This document shows positions 1-10,638 of a stretch of DNA of 64,000 nt, piece after piece. The notes below the pieces were generated by a model. That model had not been told where the DNA came from. It searched no databases and saw nothing but the letters and a program-made list of their open reading frames with translations. The translations under genes and the position numbers were made by a program. How positions within the stretch are numbered: position 1 is the first letter of the stretch; each line of letters begins with the position of its first letter. This DNA is from Nyssa sinensis (taxonomy: Eukaryota; Streptophyta; Magnoliopsida; Cornales; Nyssaceae). The DNA is taken from contig CM018043.1 in the NCBI GenBank assembly GCA_008638375.1, forward strand, positions 41,114,066 to 41,178,065. The letters are read 5' to 3'.

Positions 1-205
1 CTACAAGCAAATCAACCTAATGCATCCCTATACCAATAATCATGCAAGATGACAATAAAAATAAAAAATAAAAAATAAAAAATAAAATAAAAAAATAATG
101 CAGCAAGTAAAAAGAAGGGAACGAAGTTACTGCCTTTACAAACTGTTGAAAAGAGAAACTATCTACTGATTCTTCTATTGTCTCCTTGGCAACGGCGCCA
201 AAATT
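1..205 (-). other. Element G untranslated leader (partial)
   Basis: Read on the minus strand, this follows the primer site of LTR element G and runs out of the window before any gag is reached. It is A-rich on the plus strand, with repeated AAAATAAA runs around 55-110, and has no credible coding frame. It is placed by the LTR end and primer site to its right. Element class cannot be read from this part. Confidence 0.6.
188..200 (-). other. Primer binding site of element G, tRNA-Asp type
   Basis: On the minus strand the sequence reads TGGCGCCGTTGCC. This is the complement of the 3' end, including CCA, of plant tRNA-Asp, the primer class of Athila/Tat-type and some other plant LTR elements. 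It lies 5 bases from the LTR terminus, the usual spacing. The match ends after 13 bases. The primer identity comes from knowledge of the tRNA sequence; the lineage is inferred. Confidence 0.8.
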
Positions 206-1774
206 TGATTACGCCCAAAGAATAACGCGGTAGTTGTAGTGTAGCTTTGGGGTGTCGATTCCACAGGGAGACAAAATTAAAAGAATAACAGACAGAATAA
301 AGAAGCTGAAGAAAATATTAAATGTTTAACGAGAAAATAAAAATATAAAAAGTGATTCAAAAAGAAAATTAAAATTAAACCAATTGATTAACGAAATAAA
401 ATACTCAAATTAACGAACAATAGAGCGTCGGGAATCCCTTGCACATATCCGGTATTTTAATTATTTTTATTTCACTGATAACTCAATTGAGAATTTAATT
501 CCAAAAATCTCAATCGGAAGATATAGAATTTTGAACCAAAATTAAACCAAATGTAACCCTTTGAAAAATCATTGATCACTTTTAAATCCCACAAATTGTT
601 ATCCACATTGAGAAAACCCAACGACGACAATATACCTAGAGAGCAATATTGTAGCAAAGAATTAAATCAATATAAATAATTAATTGATCCAAAATAATCA
701 AAGAACCAATCCATTCAAGAAAAAAACATGTCTGAATTTCTAAACGGAATAAACACTGTAATTATTCGGAGAAAAAAAATACCAACAATAATTTGAGAAT
801 GATAAAACAAAGAGGTTTAGTAAATGAAAATCACCTACATGAATCAAAAATAAAATAAAAATACCATCTAGTATGCAAGTTCATCCTTAGCCCTACTTGA
901 AAATTTAGTTACCCATAAACATGACGAACAACATAAATTTCAAGGAAAAATAATCTGCCATGAAGTATCTGGTTTTCTTCTCTATGATTCAGCAACCTGC
1001 GCTAGGACCCTGTGCCACAGCTCTCGTTTCTGTTCTAATTTTTTTTTTTTTAGCCGCGCAGACCTCCTGTTTTCTTTCCAAAAACCCATTTTAAAACCCC
1101 AGCTGCTCCACGCTCAGTTCAGCCCTAGCGCTAGGGCCAGCGTGCCACACCACATGCCCGAGCCCCATTCTTTCTAATTCAGCCGCCCAATGCCTCAGAG
1201 CCCAACTGTACAGACCTTAACGCGCTACACTTTTCTTTCTGTGTTTCTTTTCCTTGATTTAGTGCTCCGGGCCCCACTGCACCCTTGATCTTGGTTCCTG
1301 TCGTGCCTCATTTCATTCAACGCCTGGACCGCACCAACCCAAGCCACGCCTCAACGTCCTTTCTTTCTTTTTTTTTTTCTTTTTTTTCTTGCTTTTCCTT
1401 GCCTTGGCCCTGGTTCAGCGTGTCTCTTTCCATTTGCCCGGGCCCACCTTTTGACTTTTCTTCACTTGGCTTTTTTTCTTTTCTTTTTCTCTTGCCATCC
1501 TGCTTCTCAAGCCTTGTTGCTTTCTTCTTTTTTTCTTTTGGTTTGTCAACGCTACACGCTTTTTCTCTTTTTTAATTCTTTTTCTTGAACCCTGCAACCC
1601 AACAAATAATGCAATATTTAAAATTTAAAATCTTATAAACTAATGCTCAAATAGATCTCACTATAAATAGAAATTAAATTAAATAATATAAATTATATCT
1701 CAACATTTCTATTCACATTTTAGCATGTTAATCCAATAATAGGGTATTTAGAGTGCACTTTCGCGCACTCATCA
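206..1774 (-). repeat. 5' LTR of element G, inserted in gypsy copy A1
   Basis: The LTR is 1569 bp and in minus orientation has TG...CA termini: TGATGAGTGCGCGAAAGTGC at the start and GTAATCA at the end, next to the primer site. The first 30 bases contain an inverted repeat (GAGTGC...GCACTC at 1751-1770). The section 1240-1600 is strongly pyrimidine-rich and opens a long frame that is only low-complexity sequence. Sequence right of 1774 is integrase of another gypsy element, so this is an insertion. The flanking GCAGC at 1775-1779 is the expected target duplication half; its partner lies outside the window. Confidence 0.85.
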
Positions 1775-2473
1775 GCAGCCCCAAAACAAAGTCCATAGAT
1801 ATGTCTTCCTATGGCTCACTAGGAATGAGTAAGGGTGTATACAACCCATGTGGTAAAACCTTAGATTTGGCCTTTCTACATGTAATGCACCTACCACATA
1901 TTCAAGTGACGTTTCTTCTCATCCTAGGCTAAAAGAAATGTTCATGTAAAATTTCTAAGGTTTTCCTGACGCCAAAGTGCCCCATTAATCCTCCACCATG
2001 TGCCTCACACACCAATAATTCACGCATTGAACAACTTGGCAGACACAATTTGCTTTCTTTAAACAAATAACCATCATGCTAGTAAAACTTACCAAATGCC
2101 GCTTTATCACACACCATATACACATTAGAAAAATCAGCGTCATTAGCATACATGTCTTTCACATATTCAAACCCAAGTATTTTAGCACCCACAAAAGTAA
2201 GAAGTACATACCTCCATGATAAAGCATCAGCAACAATGTTCTCCTTACCTTGCTTGTAACAAATGACTTAAGGAAATGTCTCGATGTATTCCATCCATCT
2301 TGCATGTCTCTTATTTAATTTACCTTGACCCTTGAGATGCTTCAATGATTCGTGATCGGTGTGGATCACAAACTCCTTTTACCAAAGGTAATGCTCCCAC
2401 GTCTCCAGAGTGCGAAAAAGAGCATAAAGTTTTTTTTATCATGAGTGGGGTAATTCAGGGCCGCTTCACTTAA
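1775..2473 (-). pseudogene. A1 RNase H end and integrase start (broken)
   Basis: Minus-strand translation matches the plus-strand copy A3 at about 28910-29620. It covers the end of RNase H (the [17 protein letters not shown] stretch), the linker and the HHCC zinc region of integrase (VRKTLEIL... then CITCRKAK). It stops at the first catalytic aspartate region, where element G was inserted. In-frame stops are visible, including a Trp-to-stop change in the FFWP motif and a stop in the linker near 2070. The catalytic core downstream is absent from the window. It is a non-functional remnant. Confidence 0.85.
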
Positions 2474-3692
2474 CTACTCACTAAAGAAGGCTATGGGCCG
2501 CCTACCCTGCATCAAAACGGCTCCAATTCCTATTTTTGAGGCATCACATTCAATCTCAAAAGTTTTGTTAAAATCAGGTAATGGTAACACAAGTGCAGAA
2601 CATAATCTTTCTTTAATATTAGCAAATGCATTCACTTGATCAACCCCCCAATGAAATCCAACATTCTTTTTAATTATTTCAGTGAGTGGTGTAGTAATGG
2701 TGCTAAAATCTTTAACAAAATGCCTATAAAAATTAGCTAAACCATGAAAGTTTCTTACCTTAGTGGTGCCTTTAGGCGTTGGCCACTCCTTGATGGCCTT
2801 AACATTCTCTTCATCCACCTCAATACCTTTCGTACTAACAACATAACGAAGAAAAATAATTTTTTCCATACAGAAGGTACATTTCTTAAAATTAGCATAA
2901 AACTTTTCACATCTCAATACATCGAACACACATCTCAAATGCTATATATGTTCATCTAAGTTCTTACTGTACACTAGCATATTGTCAAAGTACACGACTA
3001 CAAATTTGCCTACGAATGCACATAATACATGGTCGTTAATCTCATGAAAGTACTAAGCGCATTTGTAAGTCCAAATGGCATAACCAACCATTCATAAAGT
3101 CCATACTTAGTCTTAAAAGCAGTTTTCCATTCATCTCCCTCTTTCATTCTAATTTGATGGTATCCACTTTTAAGATCTATTTTACTAAAAATACATGAAC
3201 CACGCAATTCATCAATCCTATCATCCGATCTAGGAATGGGATGATAATACTTTACCGTAATATTGTTGACCGCTCCACAATCAACGCACATCCTCCAAGT
3301 CCTATCCTTCTTTGGCACTAGTAGCACTGGTACTGCACATGGGCTCATGCTCTCTCTCTCTCTCTCACGGACCCCTTGCTTATCAAAACTTTAACTTGCC
3401 TTTGAAGTTCCTTTGTCTCCTCTAGATTACTCTTGTAGGCTGGTCGGTTTGGAATAACAGCTCCAAGTACGAAATCAATTTGATGTTCAATGGCTCTAAT
3501 GGGCAGTAACCCATTCAGCATCTCCGTTGGAAATACATCATCGAACTCCTGCAACAAAGAAACAGCCACACTAGGAAGAGATTGGTTAGTTTCATCAAGA
3601 TTAAAATAAGATTCTTTGTAAACAAGAAAAATCATAGGCTGATCTGCTAAGAAAGCCCTCTTAACCTCACTCTCTTTTGCATAAAAACTCAT
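2474..3692 (-). pseudogene. A1 reverse transcriptase and RNase H start (broken)
   Basis: Several minus-strand frames add up to a gypsy RT. They run from the linker before RT (EFDDVFPTEM, HQIDFVLGAVIPNRP), through [30 protein letters not shown] and [10 protein letters not shown], to the connection domain and the RNase H start ([17 protein letters not shown]). The catalytic box reads YFDN instead of YFDD (about 2977-3000), so the second catalytic aspartate is lost. A CT microsatellite at 3352-3366 expands a GAGA stretch after GSVRE and shifts the frame. The copies A3 and A5 keep YFDD. This enzyme cannot be active. Confidence 0.9.
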
Positions 3693-4299
3693 CTTTGTCT
3701 CTCATTTTCTCTCTGCAGGTTCTCTTTCTCTTTTCTCTCATGGCTCCACTCTTTTTTCTTTATTCTCAGCCACCTCTCTTTTTTGTTTTTCACTCTCGCT
3801 TTTTCTTGAGGTTTCCACCTCATCCTTTCTTTTTTGCTCAATCTCACTTTCAGCTTCAGTTGGTCCTCATATACCCATTTTGGGGTTAAAGGAGCAAGCT
3901 TATTATTTTTCCCTTCTTTACAAAGCTGTATCTGTTCCTAAACCCGTCATAAATCACCTTCCTATCATACTACCACGGCCTTCCCAACAAAATATGGCCA
4001 ACATGCATAGGAAATACATCACAAAGCACCTCATCACTATACCTCACAATGGTAAAAGCCACCAAAACCTGCTTATTGACCTTGACCTCCCCACATTCAT
4101 TCAACCAAGGCACCTTATAAGGTCTAGGATGCTTCAGTAAAGGTAAGCTCAACTTTTCAACTAGGGTGGTACTAGCTACATTGGTGCAACTTCCCCCATC
4201 TATAATCATACTACACACCTTGTTGTTTACATAACATCTAGTATGAAATATGTTCTCTCTCTGCTGCTCCATATCATCTACCTTAATTTGCTTATTGAG
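3693..4299 (-). pseudogene. A1 protease and protease-RT linker (degenerate)
   Basis: The minus strand encodes an aspartic protease-like segment with the motif MIIDGGSCTNVAS (near 4184-4215), the form of active site seen in plant chromovirus polyproteins. It is followed by LLKHPRPYKVPWLNECGEV and GHILLGRPW. The linker to RT (3693-3960) is a Lys/Glu/Arg-rich stretch in broken frame. Position between gag and RT fits the gypsy order. The protease core itself reads through, but the surrounding frame is interrupted, so no complete polyprotein can be made. Confidence 0.8.
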
Positions 4300-5526
4300 A
4301 GCACGCCTGACAACAAGAGACTCACCTTCTACCGGGTATTCCATTCCATCATCATCACTAGCATCGACGAACTCGGGCATCTCATCACCATCATCCTCAC
4401 TTTCAATCATCACCTCCCCATTGTCACGCATAACCATCACCCGCTTGTTTGGATATTGAGACGCAATGTGCCTAAAACCAGAACATTTAAAACATTTAAT
4501 ATCTCTATTCCTTGAAGGTTGGAAATCTATCTTGGCTTTTGTTCTTGCTAGTTCCCTGATCTTGTCCCTTAGGTGGTTCGGCCTTCCCCTTTGCCACAGC
4601 TCGACCATTTATATCCCATTTTGGTCTCCAAAGAGTGCCAGAAACTGAAGTATACCTTGCTGCCCCCATTCTCTTTAACTGACTCTCCACCTTCATAGCC
4701 AGGTGCACCATGTTTTCTACCTCCACATAATGCTGCAACTCAACTACATTGGGTATGTCTCTATTCGGACCACTTAAAAATCTTGCCATTATGGCCTCTC
4801 GATCCTCCTCTACATTAGCCCGAATTATAGCCACTTCCATCTCCTTATGGTAATTCTCTGCACTCCTAGTCCCTTGTGTAAGGTTTTGTAATTTTTGGTA
4901 AGGGTCTCTATAGTAGCGGCCAGGTACGAATCTCTACCTCATGAGAGCTTTCAACTCAGCCCATATTTCGATAGGTCTCTTATAATTCCTCCTCCTATTG
5001 GTCACCAATTGATCCCACCAAATAATTGCATAATCAGTGAATTCAATTACCGCCAGTTTCACCTTCTTCTCCTCTGAATAGTTGTGACAATAAAAAATCA
5101 ACTCTATTTTCTTCTCCCACTCTAAATAAGCTTTAGGGTCATTCCTACCTTGGAAAGATGGTATTTTCACTTTAATGCTCCCAAGGTTCCTATCCACCCC
5201 ATCTGCTCCCTTGGATTTCTTCTATGTCCTCTTCTACGCCTACCTCCTCTAGGTCTACCCATTTCACCCATTCCAACTTCAAATGCTATGTCTTCCTCAG
5301 CCTCATTATCTTCATCGTTCTTATACTCATTTTCAATGATAGGCTCACGTCTCCTCCTATCTTGCCCACCGTACAGATTTCTAATGATAACATCTTGTTG
5401 ATCCATCCTATCCCTCATCTCCCCCATCACTAAATTCAACTGTTCAAACTGTTATTGCATGGCCTGCAAAACAAAGAATGAGTTAGCCGCCTCCTCTTTA
5501 GGTGTTGAGTCACTCTTATGAGACAT
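4300..5526 (-). pseudogene. A1 gag with damaged CCHC knuckle
   Basis: Gag starts at the ATG read from 5526 down (MSHKSDSTPKE), the same start as in copy A3. Recognisable parts are LNLVMGEMRDRMDQQDVII, an acidic and Arg-rich stretch, the retrotransposon gag core (IPSFQGRNDPKAYLEWEKKI, WWDQLV), the ARFLSGPNRDI segment and a nucleic-acid-binding knuckle. The knuckle reads CFKCSGFRHIASQY: the last cysteine is replaced by tyrosine, whereas A5 keeps C. A CAA-to-TAA change near 5454 stops the frame about 24 codons in. Further frame changes separate the pieces. Confidence 0.88.
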
Positions 5527-6384
5527 TGTTAATGCCCTACCAAACAAAGAAAGGATGTCCGTGATAAAAAAAAAAACATCACACTACCTTACGTGGTTAT
5601 GCTCAAATATTGTCACACCACTCGTGTTTCACTCTTTTCGGCTTTTTCAATACAATTCTCACCCACTCTTGCCTTTTACCTCACTTGTTTTCCCTTTCAA
5701 GTTTGTGAAGAACTAGTTGACGTAAATCAAGACACAACCTTGTATTATTCCAACCAGCAATAGATTCAAGAAACAAGAAGGAATAAAATCACATGGATCT
5801 CAAAGAATTGTAAGAGGAAAATAGATATTAGGAAATAAGATACTAAACAAAATGACACGGATCACAAAGAATTGTACGAGAAAAATAGTAATTAGGAAAC
5901 AAGATACTAAATAAAATGACATAATCGACCCTGTTGAAGATAAGGATCAATCAACACCAAATTTTCAGATTGCAAAGTATATAAAACAGCCATAAGCGAA
6001 TTTTTTTTTGTTTTAATACAGATTCGGTCACAAGCAGCAACAATAATTGCAAATTCTGAAAAAGATTGATCTGATTTTAACAACAAGAAACTGAAATAGA
6101 AGGAATCAAAACAAAGATTATAGATATGGAAATTATAAATCTGAAATTTAAAGAAAAGATTCATGTAATCAATTAAAGAATTCTTGAATCAAATACACGG
6201 GTAGTCAATTGTGAGAATCGCAGATCTAAATTCAAACATATGAAATTAACAAGAATGACGAAGGAATCGCAAATCAGAATCATGAACAATTCACAGATCA
6301 GAATAAAAAAACCTACAACACGCCTAAGACATAAACCAAATGCAAGAATTAAAAAGGATAAATCAGACTTGATTTGGAGTCTGA
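5527..6384 (-). other. A1 untranslated leader
   Basis: This segment lies between the primer site and the gag start on the minus strand. It is AT-rich, has no long open frame, and aligns with the leaders of A3 (24339-25223) and, in parts, A2. Shared landmarks include the GCGAATTTTTTTTT/AAAATAGCG area near 6000 and the CAAAGAATTGTACGAG block near 5870. It presumably holds the packaging signal, but nothing in the sequence proves that. Confidence 0.75.
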
Positions 6385-6396
6385 GCTTTGATACCA
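6385..6396 (-). other. A1 primer binding site, initiator tRNA-Met type
   Basis: The minus strand reads TGGTATCAAAGC, one base different from the TGGTATCAGAGC form complementary to the 3' end of plant initiator tRNA-Met; A3 has the unmutated form. It sits two bases inside the LTR end, as expected. Confidence 0.9.
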
Positions 6397-6398
6397 AA

Positions 6399-7057
6399 TG
6401 AGGTGAACCCGTAAGATTGAAACCCCTTGAATCCACGATCAAATTGAAACTTACCCAAGAAAGCCAAGAATCAGTCAAGATGATCTAGACTTGTTGAAAA
6501 CTTGTTCCAAGAACCTAGATTTGATGAGAACGCCACAAAGGGTATGTCTTTGATAAGTTCATGGTTCACTCAAGAACAAGATGAGAAAACTAAAATATTC
6601 TCTATGCAGAAAGCTTCGTTCATGTTCGTAGCCTCCAAATTGTGGCTACAAGTCCTTTTAAAACCCTCCATATAATCCTAGGGCTGAATAAGGCCTACAT
6701 CAATTAAAAGACACGTGTTGAACATCTTCAGGGCCAAAATGTCCTAAACTACCGAGTATACTTAAAACATAAAATAGTCCCACACACCTATACTTAATGA
6801 AGAAAAAGTCTATACGAAACCACTAGACTATGCCGCCCCCCTCTGTAGCTTGTGTCACATGGATTAAAGCTGGTTCTCCTTCTTTCAAGCCCATTTTGAA
6901 TGTTGGGGTCTTGCTCGATGAGTTTGCAAACTCAGCCCAAGTGGATTGCACCAATTCTTGCATTACTTCCTTGATCTTCTTAGCTCTCGGCCTTGTGATT
7001 GGCCCATTTGGAACTTGCAAAGGATCTTTAAGACTCAGTCCACCATGGTGCCCATCA
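6399..7057 (-). repeat. 5' LTR of A1
   Basis: The 659-bp LTR has TG...CA termini on the minus strand (TGATGGGCACCATGGTGG to GGTTCACCTCA). Its first ~215 bases can be read as protein (QVPNGPITRPRAKKIKEVM), the tail of the pol polyprotein that in family A runs into the 3' LTR. Homologous LTRs occur at 15731, 23841, 30474, 31175 and 42525. A TATATGG-like stretch near 6670 could be the promoter box, which is only a guess. Confidence 0.92.
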
Positions 7058-8066
7058 CTAAATTAGAAAAATAATTATTATAAAATAAAAAATTCTAAAA
7101 GTTGCATTAAGGCCCCTAAATTTCCAGTAAATTACAAACGTAACCCTAAAAGTGTCAAAATGACCTTTTTACCCCCAAACAAATGCAAAAATGACATATA
7201 TGTCCCCAAAATTTATATATGACATAATTAATATGCTACATATGACCAAATTAAGATTTGGAAAAACTTATGTTTGTGTTTTTCAGCACTCTAAACCCAA
7301 TGGTTGGGTCTGCTTTTGCAAATGGATTTTGTAAATATATAAACGATGATCAATATGCACCTTTAATGCAACTTTTGCAGCTTTAGTTAAGCTGTCAAAC
7401 AAATACCAAAAATTAAAAAACTTCATATTTAAGCTTTTAAGACTATTTTGGACTTAGTAATGGAGTCCATTTAGCCAAAAAAGATTTATAAAGTATAGGT
7501 CTATAAGAATTGCACCGTTTAAACAATACTTAATGAATGTTAATAATTTCGATAGGACCCACATAAGCTATGAACGATGGAGAATGACAAAGAAGGACTG
7601 AATGATGAAAATGGATGACTAGGAGGAGAGTCGAGGTAGTTTGTTAAAGCCCCTTCATCATCAGGACACTTATTGTCCTTAAGGGAAAAATGAAGACATG
7701 AAGACTTACTTGAGCACTGTTTGAGAATCGGAAAAGCGTGCATGACAAATTTCTAGAAGGAAAGTCACTTGACAATGAAGAATCTGACAATGGCTACAAG
7801 GAACCCACAATGGAACCTGAGTAAGGACAGACTGCTAAGTACCAAGTAAACTTGAACTTTGAAATGGAAACTTTCCATTATATATAGTTCTTACAGTTTT
7901 ACAACACTACATGCAGTACCTTTACAGCCTTATGATACTATGTCAAATGTTTTAACTGCATGCCTTTATTAACATATCCTCCAAATGTTTTATATGATAT
8001 GGATAGTCTAACGAAAAGTTTTGCAAGCATATCTTTAGTGTGGAATTAGATGCCATACAATGTTCA
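7058..8066. other. Noncoding flank between A1 and LINE B1
   Basis: AT-rich sequence without a supported gene. I saw no LTR ends, terminal inverted repeats, RNA gene or conserved frame. It may be ordinary intergenic DNA that received A1 and LINE B1, with its continuation at 14103. Confidence 0.5.
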
Positions 8067-8082
8067 TGAAAAATTGTTGTGC
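8067..8082 (+). repeat. Left target-site duplication of LINE B1
   Basis: TGAAAAATTGTTGTGC occurs here and, without mismatch, at 14087-14102, exactly flanking LINE B1. A 16-bp duplication is typical of L1-type insertion by target-primed reverse transcription. Confidence 0.93.
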
Positions 8083-8168
8083 AAAAACATATGGGGAGAA
8101 AATGGCTTCTAGACAGAAGGGAGAGCTTCTCTCTCTAGATTTTCCCTAACCCACTTCTGCTCATCCCT

Positions 8169-10638
8169 ATGTCTCTAATGGCTTCCATTCAGTCATTACG
8201 TGCTATCCTCCTTGATTCCCAAGCTCCATCCGTCACAGACCATTCTCTTCATGCAAAGGAACCAACTCCTATGGATCAGAATTCCAGTTCAGTAGTTTGT
8301 CCTGGTGTAAATGATCCCTCCACAAGAACTCCTGATGAAGGTAATGCAATCAAACAATCTCATGACGTTGAAACTGAAGAGCTCTGGCAACAACCATTAC
8401 AAGACATTCCTGATGCAGTTACGGACCTGTCCACCAAAGATACAGTAGCAAATCAAAAAACTGCTCAACCTTTCTCGGCCTTGTCTTGGAATGAAAGTGT
8501 TGAGCATGGAGAATATATACCCCAAGTGGCTCTTGATTTAGAAAATGAGTTTGGGGGCTTCTCTCCTGACTGCTCCTTCATGTTTGATCAAGATACTACT
8601 AGCTCAAATGGTTTCCAGTTCAACAATTTTCATGGTAGAGTCAGGGGGCAGCAGGTGGCGCGTGCACCTCCCTCAAATCCCATTGGAAGAGGAACATCAG
8701 CCCGTCCAAACACTTCTTTGTCCCAAGCTGGCCACGTGTCAATCATAGAGGCCAGGAGATATAATCCAACGGCTAGGAATTATGGAGCTCCAACGGCTAG
8801 CAAATCTGGTGCAGACCTGCAAACAGTCTCAGACCCTACTGCCACTGCCCGCATCCACCATGCTGCGGTTATTACCCATCAAGCAGCTTCTCAAAAGGTG
8901 ACCGGGCCCCATACCAATTACCCTTTCATGCCAAATACCAATGCAAGACAACTTGACCCCCGGGTTTCTCCCCTTTCCTACGCCAATTCGGAAGCAATAG
9001 TTGCAGAACTCCACCATACTGCTACTCCAATAGGAGTTGTCGGGCCAACTGGCGCTGACTCTGGCCACATTGCAGTAGTCAATACCAACCATCCAACTTT
9101 ACAGAAAGCTACTATGCCCATTTTCTACGCTAACTCTGCTGTAACAGCTGACCGTTCCCGTACTGCTACTCCTAAAGGAGCCGTAGGGCCAACTATAGCA
9201 GACCATGCCTACTGTTCAGTGGTCAGTACCACCCATCCAGCTTCTCAAAAAATTGCAGAGTCCCCTACCTACACAAAGGTCGCCCACAGTGCTACCCCTC
9301 CAAAAGTTGTCGGGCCCCCTACCCATATCTCTATCCCAAACACCAGCGTACAGCAGGCTCCCACCTGGACTTCTCTCTTCCAAAAAAACCTCTTCCTTCT
9401 AAAAAATTCCATTTGGAATATAAGCAACCTCAAATTGTAGGGGATAGGATTTCTGTTCTACCTCCTCCAGAAGTCGTTCAAGCCGGTATTCCAGTTTGGG
9501 AAAATACCTTGGTAGGCTATTTTCTTGATAAGAAGATGCCATTTCTATGGACTAAAAAGATGGCAGAGAAGCTTTGGACCAAAGAAGGCTTAAATGCAGT
9601 GCTTACAAATGGCAACGGATTCTTCTTTTTCAAATTTGATTCTATGCATGCCATTAACTCTATTCTTGAAGGTGGCCATTGGCACTTCTCAAGACGGCAT
9701 ATTATTCTTCAACGATGGCACCTGGGCATGACACTGTCCAAGAAGAACGTGGCTAAAATCCCTGTTTGGGTAAAATTTTTCAACATACCTTATGAACTCT
9801 GGACAGCAGAAGGCCTTAGCTATGTCGCTAGTGCCATTGGGAAACCTTTGTATGCTGACTCACACACTGAAGATCAGCTATGCGAGAATATGTGTTGAGG
9901 TGGATGCCACCAAAGATTTCCCAGATTCCTTTGATCTTCTGTTAACAGACCTCACAAAAGTGGAAATATTTGTTGAATACCAATGGCTTCCCTCTATGTG
10001 CACCCACTGTCACCTCTTTGGCCATAGACTTGCCAACTGCCCTTCAGTTAAAATTAATGAAGGGAAAGCCATTAATTTACCCACCACAGTTAACAGGAAA
10101 TCCAGTGCAAGTGAATGGAGAGTGATCTCAAGCAAAGGTAAATCCATCCAAAGTGACGACACGGCCAAAGAATCTGCTCACATTGTAAACCTCACTAAGG
10201 ATCAAGGTGATTCGTCTACCTGTTCTGAAAATCTGCAACCTAATATGCCGCATGCAAGTTCCCCCCGTGATGGTGATCCAATAGAGGGCCTTATCCCGGA
10301 GCAACCAGTCCTTCCCCACATCTCTTCAATCTCAGTGGAGGACATCGAAAATACTACAGATTTGAATACCCATCTCTCCCCTCTAACTGCAGACCAAGCC
10401 TCTTTTCTGTCTCCAAAGGAACCCAAATCCTGTTCTGTTCTAACTGATAGCTCCCTTCTTGAGATAAGCAGTTCCACCTCGTGAATCAAATTCTTTAGCG
10501 GACAAAATAGCCAGAGTTGATGAAGCAGATATTGGCAGCAATTACACCAAAAACCAGCTCAAAAAGCTAAGGCGTAAGAGGAAAATTCTAAAGGAAAAAG
10601 GAACAGCAGGTTCCGGTCCCCTCGTCTTTCCTCAATGA
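8169..10638 (+). pseudogene. LINE B1 ORF1 (DUF4283 and CCHC knuckle), frameshifted
   Basis: Nucleic-acid-binding ORF1 of a plant L1 element. The first 423 codons are a low-complexity N-terminus with EHGEYIPQVALDLENEFGGF and internal repeats. A frameshift in the A-run around 9365-9400 leads to the DUF4283-like domain (LVGYFLDKKMPFLW ... VWVKFFNIPYELWTAEGL ... ASAIGKPLYAD). A second frameshift near 9880 leads to the knuckle CTHCHLFGHRLANC. The current frame stops at 10484, but a further shift recovers a basic C-terminus (QLKKLRRKRKILKEKG) ending in a TGA that overlaps the ORF2 start as ATGA at 10635-10638. ORF1 proteins of this type coat the element's RNA; this copy is broken. Confidence 0.88.
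8850..9330 (+). repeat. Imperfect tandem repeats in LINE B1 ORF1
   Basis: Four degenerate units carry the pattern (H/R)xATPxxVVGP followed by a Ser/Thr/Ala-rich spacer and a TNHP or TTHP motif. Nucleotide landmarks (GCTACTCC...GGGCC) sit near 8857, 9014, 9158 and 9285, giving 127-157 bp spacing. They lie in the disordered N-terminal half of ORF1. Confidence 0.65.

Larger units (their letters stand above)
1775..7057 (-). mobile_element. Ty3/gypsy element, family A copy A1 (interrupted)
   Basis: On the minus strand this holds, in order, a 5' LTR (7057-6399), initiator-tRNA-Met primer site, leader, gag, protease, RT, RNase H and the start of integrase. It is then cut by LTR element G at 1774. 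The other four family A copies in the window (A2-A5) align with it part by part. RT and integrase resemble plant chromoviruses of the CRM/Galadriel kind; that lineage is from memory of the families, not a search. Nonsense codons, a microsatellite in pol and loss of an RT aspartate show it is dead. The base after the LTR begins CTAAA, the expected half of a target duplication. Confidence 0.9.

Noticed and set aside
188..200. tRNA-Asp gene
   Set aside because: Only the 3' end matches; no cloverleaf upstream. It is a primer binding site.
1285..1575. Long open frames in the pyrimidine-rich part of the G LTR
   Set aside because: Phe/Ser/Leu-rich low complexity on one strand and Lys/Arg-rich on the other; it is inside an LTR and has no domain.
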